DNA of 55,922 nt from contig NZ_JAGGPS010000003.1 of assembly GCF_018613725.1 (NCBI RefSeq), positions 1-55,922 on the forward strand. Reading direction: 5' to 3'. Of this stretch, positions 52,936 to 55,922 are shown one piece after another; the first letter of the stretch is position 1; the number at the start of each line of letters is the position of its first letter. This DNA is from Hymenobacter sp. ISL-91 (GTDB taxonomy: Bacteria; Bacteroidota; Bacteroidia; Cytophagales; Hymenobacteraceae). The notes under the pieces were generated by a model, which searched no databases, was not told where the DNA came from, and saw nothing but the letters and a program-made list of their open reading frames with translations. A program made the position numbers and the translations under genes.

Positions 52936-54144
52936 TTAAACCAGCCCCTTCAGCCGCTCGAAGCTGCTGCCCAGAATAGCCTGGTCGTCGGCCTGAAGCC
53001 AGTCGTGCAGCACGGTGGCGTACACGGAGCGGAAGTCCAGCTGGTACTTTAGGTCGCCGGCGTCGAGGTTTTGCAGGTTGGGGGCATTGTTGAGGATGCC
53101 CTGGCGACGCAGGCCGCCGCCGAGCAGCAGCACGTTGTTGGCCGTGCCGTGGTCGGTGCCGTTGCTGGCGTTCTGGCTCACGCGGCGACCGAACTCCGAG
53201 AACACCAGCACCAGCGTGTCATCGAAGTTGCCGGCCTTCTGCAGGTCCTCAGCAAACGAGCCCAGGCCCTCCGACAGGTCGCCGAGCAGCCGGGCCTGTT
53301 GCTCCTGCTGGCGCACATGGGTATCGAAGCCGCTGAGCGACACGTAGAACACCCGCGACTCGACGCCCGAATTTATCAGTTCGGCGGTGGTTTTGAGGCT
53401 CTTGCCAAACTCGCTGTTCGGGTAGGTTACGGCCGACTTGTACACCTTGCTTTTCTGGTACAGATAGTCGGCCGATGAGGCCGTTTCGGCCAGCGTCTTG
53501 TACAGATAGTCCACTTCCGAAATACTGCTACCCGGCTGCTCACGGCCTATTTTGGCCAGCAGGCGGCCCTGGGTCAGCTGATGGAATTTCTCGGGGCTTT
53601 TGAGTGCCAGCCCTTTGCGCTGCAGTCCCTTCATGGCTAAGCTAAGCGTGTCATCGACCTCCACACCGTTGTAGGGCAGGGTGCAGGGGGCGCAGTTCGA
53701 GTCGAGGTAGCGGCCGAGCCAGCCGGTGGTCAGGCTCTCATCGGCTCCCGAGCCACTCTGCCAGATGTCCATGGAGCGGAAGTGGCTGCGGTCGGGGTTG
53801 GGGTAGCCCACCGAGTTGAGCACGGCCACGTGGCCCTGGTCGTAGAGACCTTTGAGGCGGCGCATAGCGGGGTTGAACCCGAGGCCCTTGTCGAGGGTGT
53901 GAATCCCGCTTTGGGGCCGGATGCCGAGCGTGGGCCGGGCCTTGAAATACAGGTCATCTTCGAAGGGAATTACGGTATTGAGGCCGTCGTTGCCCCCGCT
54001 GAGCTGCACCACCACCAAGCGGCGGCCGGCAGCGTCGCGCAGGCTGGGCAGGGCATGGGCATCGAGACGGTGCAGGAAGCTGGGCACAAACAGCAGCGTG
54101 CTGGCCAGCGTGGAAGCTTTCAGAAAGTCGCGGCGGGTAGTCAT
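52936..54144 (-). CDS. DUF1501 domain protein, Tat-exported
   Basis: A 402-residue protein with a twin-arginine signal (MTTRRDFLKASTLASTLLF) and the alkaline-phosphatase/sulfatase-like DUF1501 fold: VVVQLSGGNDGLNTVIPFED, RSHFRSMDIWQSG, LSGFDTHVRQQEQ, VLVFSEFGRRVSQNAS, GTDHGTANNVLLLGGGL. The Ser/Asp/His pattern and GTDHG resemble metal-binding phosphoesterases, but activity is not established. It follows the DUF1800 gene on the same strand. The pair occurs together in many Bacteroidota and Planctomycetes. Confidence 0.92.
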   Translation of the reverse strand: MTTRRDFLKASTLASTLLFVPSFLHRLDAHALPSLRDAAGRRLVVVQLSGGNDGLNTVIPFEDDLYFKARPTLGIRPQSGIHTLDKGLGFNPAMRRLKGLYDQGHVAVLNSVGYPNPDRSHFRSMDIWQSGSGADESLTTGWLGRYLDSNCAPCTLPYNGVEVDDTLSLAMKGLQRKGLALKSPEKFHQLTQGRLLAKIGREQPGSSISEVDYLYKTLAETASSADYLYQKSKVYKSAVTYPNSEFGKSLKTTAELINSGVESRVFYVSLSGFDTHVRQQEQQARLLGDLSEGLGSFAEDLQKAGNFDDTLVLVFSEFGRRVSQNASNGTDHGTANNVLLLGGGLRRQGILNNAPNLQNLDAGDLKYQLDFRSVYATVLHDWLQADDQAILGSSFERLKGLV

Positions 54145-54226
54145 AGCGTGGGGTTAGCGGGAGATTGAAGGAGCGGATATCGTGGGGTAAATTGGCCGTC
54201 ATGCTGAGCGAAGGCACACGCTTCGT

Positions 54227-54385
54227 AACTAACTCCAGGTGTGAGCACGATGTAGGGGCGGGGCTTGTCCCCGACCGCTGTCAGAACAACATATCGAACG
54301 GCTATCCTATTTACCGCACAGCCCGTTGCAATGGCGGGCGGGGACAAGCCCCGCCCCTACGTCGTGCTCATACCTCGAGTTAGCT
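54227..54385. repeat. Nested inverted repeat containing family B copy 2
   Basis: The inner arms match the 49239 copy (GTAGGGGCGGGGCTTGTCCC at 54252; its complement ends at 54360). Outside them a further imperfect pair extends the stem: CTAACTCCAGGTGTGAGCAC on the left and GTGCTCATACCTCGAGTTAG on the right. The right end reaches the stop codon of the DUF1800 gene. It sits between DUF1800 and DUF1501 in the same-strand pair. Confidence 0.8.
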
Positions 54386-55868
54386 ACATGAGTTGATACT
54401 CAGGCAGGCTCAGCAGGGCGGTGGTCATGTCGCGCAGCTCGCCGCGCACCAGCGGTAGGTTTTCGGGGCGGATGGGTACTTGCAGCAGGATTTCGCTGAG
54501 GCGGGCGGGCTGCTGGGCGGCGGGCGTGGCGGCCAGCAGCCGCTGCAGCGGGGCCAGCCGTACGGTAGTTTTCACGGCCTGGTCGAAGGTGCGGGCGGCG
54601 CGGGGCAGGTTGGGGTCGAGGTCGTTTTCGTCCTGCTTGAGCTGCACGTCGAAGGCGGCGTTGCGCAGCAGCACGGCCGGCAGCTGCAGCCGGTAGAGCA
54701 GCGACGAAGAGTCGATCCAGGCGCGGCCGCCGGGCCAGCCGGCCACGTTCGGCGGCTCAAACAACGTCTGCCCCAAGGCCTTCTGAAACACAATAAGCGG
54801 CCGCTCGTTGGCCAGCTCCAGCCCCAGGGTGCGCTTCATGCCCGCCAGCAGCTCGATGGGCGACTTGATGCGGGTGCCCACGTTGGCGGCGGCGTAAAAC
54901 CAGTCGGCCGAAAACAGCTGCTCCAGCAGCACCGAAATATCATAGCCGTTCTTGAAAAACGCCTGGGCCAGCGGCTTGATATGCGCCGGGTTGGGCACCT
55001 CGTTCACGAAGAAGCAGTAGAGCTTGGTGGTAATGAACTCGGCGCAGGCGGGCTGCTCCAGGATGATGCGCAGCACCTCTTCGCCCCCGAAGTTGCCGGT
55101 GCGGCCCAGCAGGGTTTTCGGGCCGTCGTCGTGCTGCTTGTCGCGGAACACGAACTTGTTCTGGGCATTGTAGCCCCAGCCGGTAAAGGCCCGGGCCGCT
55201 TCCTTCACATCGGCTTCCGAGTAGTTGCCGCGGCCCAGCGTGAACAGCTCCATTACCTCGCGGGCGAAGTTCTCGTTGGGGCGCTGCTTGCGGTTTTGCT
55301 GGTTGTTGAGAAACTGCAGCATAGCTGGCTCGCGGCTCACGGCCAGCAGCAGCTCCGGGAATTTGCCCAGCGCCAGCCGCCGGATGGTGTTGTTGAGCTG
55401 CAACGCCGCATCGGGCCGGCGCACCCGGCAGGCAAAGTGGCCGTGCCAGAAAAACGTGAGCTTCTCGCGCAACTGCGCCTCCGACGTGGCCATGCGCGTC
55501 AGCCAGCCGGTGTTCATAGCATAAAAAGCACTCCGAAGATTCCGGTTCTGCTGTTTACGCTGCTCAGGCGTTAGTTTGCCCGGAGCTGCGCCGGCAGGCC
55601 GGGCGGTCTGGTCGGGCGTGGTCACCATGGCTGCTTGGGGCGCGCCGGCCGCCCGCATCATCTCGCCCGAAGGCGTGGGCAGCGGCTCGGTGTAGCGCAT
55701 GGCCGGGCTGTCGAGCGGCTCGAACCGGCGGGAGTCCTGCAGCAGCTTCTGCAGCGCCTGCCGGGGGCTCAGGCCGGCCGCCAGCTGCTCCGGCGTCGGG
55801 CCGAAACCTGCCCGCCAGTACAGGTGCTGGAGCTGTCGTTGCGCGGTTGTGTTCGTCGTCGTCGTCAT
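54384..55868 (-). CDS. DUF1800 domain protein
   Basis: A 494-residue protein of the DUF1800 family, partner of DUF1501. Family stretches are LYWRAGFGPTPEQLAAGLSP, TFFWHGHFACR, REVMELFTLGRGNYSEADV, KEAARAFTGWGYN, TLLGRTGNFGGEEVLRIIL, QTLFEPPNVAGWPGGRAWI. No clear signal peptide is present at the chosen ATG. Function unknown; in other bacteria the pair is linked to exported enzymes for polymers, which is not shown here. It precedes DUF1501, but a long nested palindrome separates the two. Confidence 0.9.
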   Translation of the reverse strand: MTTTTNTTAQRQLQHLYWRAGFGPTPEQLAAGLSPRQALQKLLQDSRRFEPLDSPAMRYTEPLPTPSGEMMRAAGAPQAAMVTTPDQTARPAGAAPGKLTPEQRKQQNRNLRSAFYAMNTGWLTRMATSEAQLREKLTFFWHGHFACRVRRPDAALQLNNTIRRLALGKFPELLLAVSREPAMLQFLNNQQNRKQRPNENFAREVMELFTLGRGNYSEADVKEAARAFTGWGYNAQNKFVFRDKQHDDGPKTLLGRTGNFGGEEVLRIILEQPACAEFITTKLYCFFVNEVPNPAHIKPLAQAFFKNGYDISVLLEQLFSADWFYAAANVGTRIKSPIELLAGMKRTLGLELANERPLIVFQKALGQTLFEPPNVAGWPGGRAWIDSSSLLYRLQLPAVLLRNAAFDVQLKQDENDLDPNLPRAARTFDQAVKTTVRLAPLQRLLAATPAAQQPARLSEILLQVPIRPENLPLVRGELRDMTTALLSLPEYQLM

Positions 55869-55903
55869 GGCCAGTTTGACGGAGGACCGACGAATAGGTT
55901 TAA

Positions 55904-55922
55904 ATCACAGATGGTGCAGATG
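55904..55922. repeat. Partial copy of family C repeat at window edge
   Basis: ATCACAGATGGTGCAGATG resembles ATCACAGATTTTACAGATG at 14796. The window ends before the inverted arm, so only the leading part is seen. Confidence 0.45.

Overview
This window looks like chromosome of a GC-rich member of the Bacteroidota, most likely a Hymenobacter or close relative. The reasons are TonB-dependent receptors with N-terminal carboxypeptidase-regulatory domains, a type IX secretion C-terminal sorting tail, LytS/LytTR two-component pairs, a DUF1501/DUF1800 pair, few recognisable Shine-Dalgarno sequences, and many upstream TAnnTTTG boxes (the Bacteroidota -7 element). There is no phage, complete IS element, CRISPR array or rRNA. 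The genus is inferred from style, not from a database match.

Layout. 1-5.3 kb is a metal-homeostasis locus: TonB receptor, Nramp importer and CDF exporter; the first two share an MntR/DtxR-like palindrome. 5.3-11.5 kb holds a secreted sugar-dehydrogenase-like protein, a GNAT acetyltransferase, an HD hydrolase, an S9 peptidase and a PAP2 phosphatase. 11.7-16 kb is housekeeping: metK, hpf, xerC, rpsU and an acyl-CoA dehydrogenase. 16.3-20.5 kb is the export and phosphorylation core of an exopolysaccharide system (Wza-like lipoprotein, Wzc-like tyrosine autokinase, CpsB-like phosphatase), followed by an epimerase-like SDR. 21.7-28.7 kb contains a TPR protein, a ComA-like phosphosulfolactate synthase, a sorbosone-dehydrogenase-like lipoprotein, a methyltransferase, a DedA protein, aroE and a coiled-coil protein. 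28.8-39.8 kb contains two paralogous LytS-type kinase/LytTR regulator cassettes, one split by an alpha/beta hydrolase and one divergent from an ABC-2 exporter, flanking a pepsin-like lipoprotein and a second TonB receptor. 39.8-45.8 kb has wrbA, an ECF sigma factor overlapping a membrane-anchored barrel protein, a small lipoprotein and uvrB. 45.8-46.5 kb is a DUF433/DUF5615 toxin-antitoxin-like pair whose toxin gene is destroyed by two tandem duplications. 46.5-52.9 kb has small secreted proteins, a HAD hydrolase and a CAT-like acetyltransferase sharing a mirror-image promoter, tRNA-Gly, a GNAT protein and lipoproteins. The end is a DUF1800-DUF1501 pair.

Intergenic DNA is rich in palindromic repeats of at least four kinds. 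They sit against stop codons, inside operons and between genes, and several share the core CGTTGAAC with two of the terminators. No single gene cluster stands out as a clearly new system. The best candidates for undescribed biology are the sigma factor with its barrel-linked partner, the start-codon hairpin at 46.5 kb, the symmetric divergent promoter at 47.86 kb, the co-regulated metal receptor and importer, and the repeat families. No intergenic stretch reaches much over 300 bases; the two longest (40464-40770 and 49158-49465) hold a palindrome near wrbA and a GC-rich inverted repeat plus promoter.
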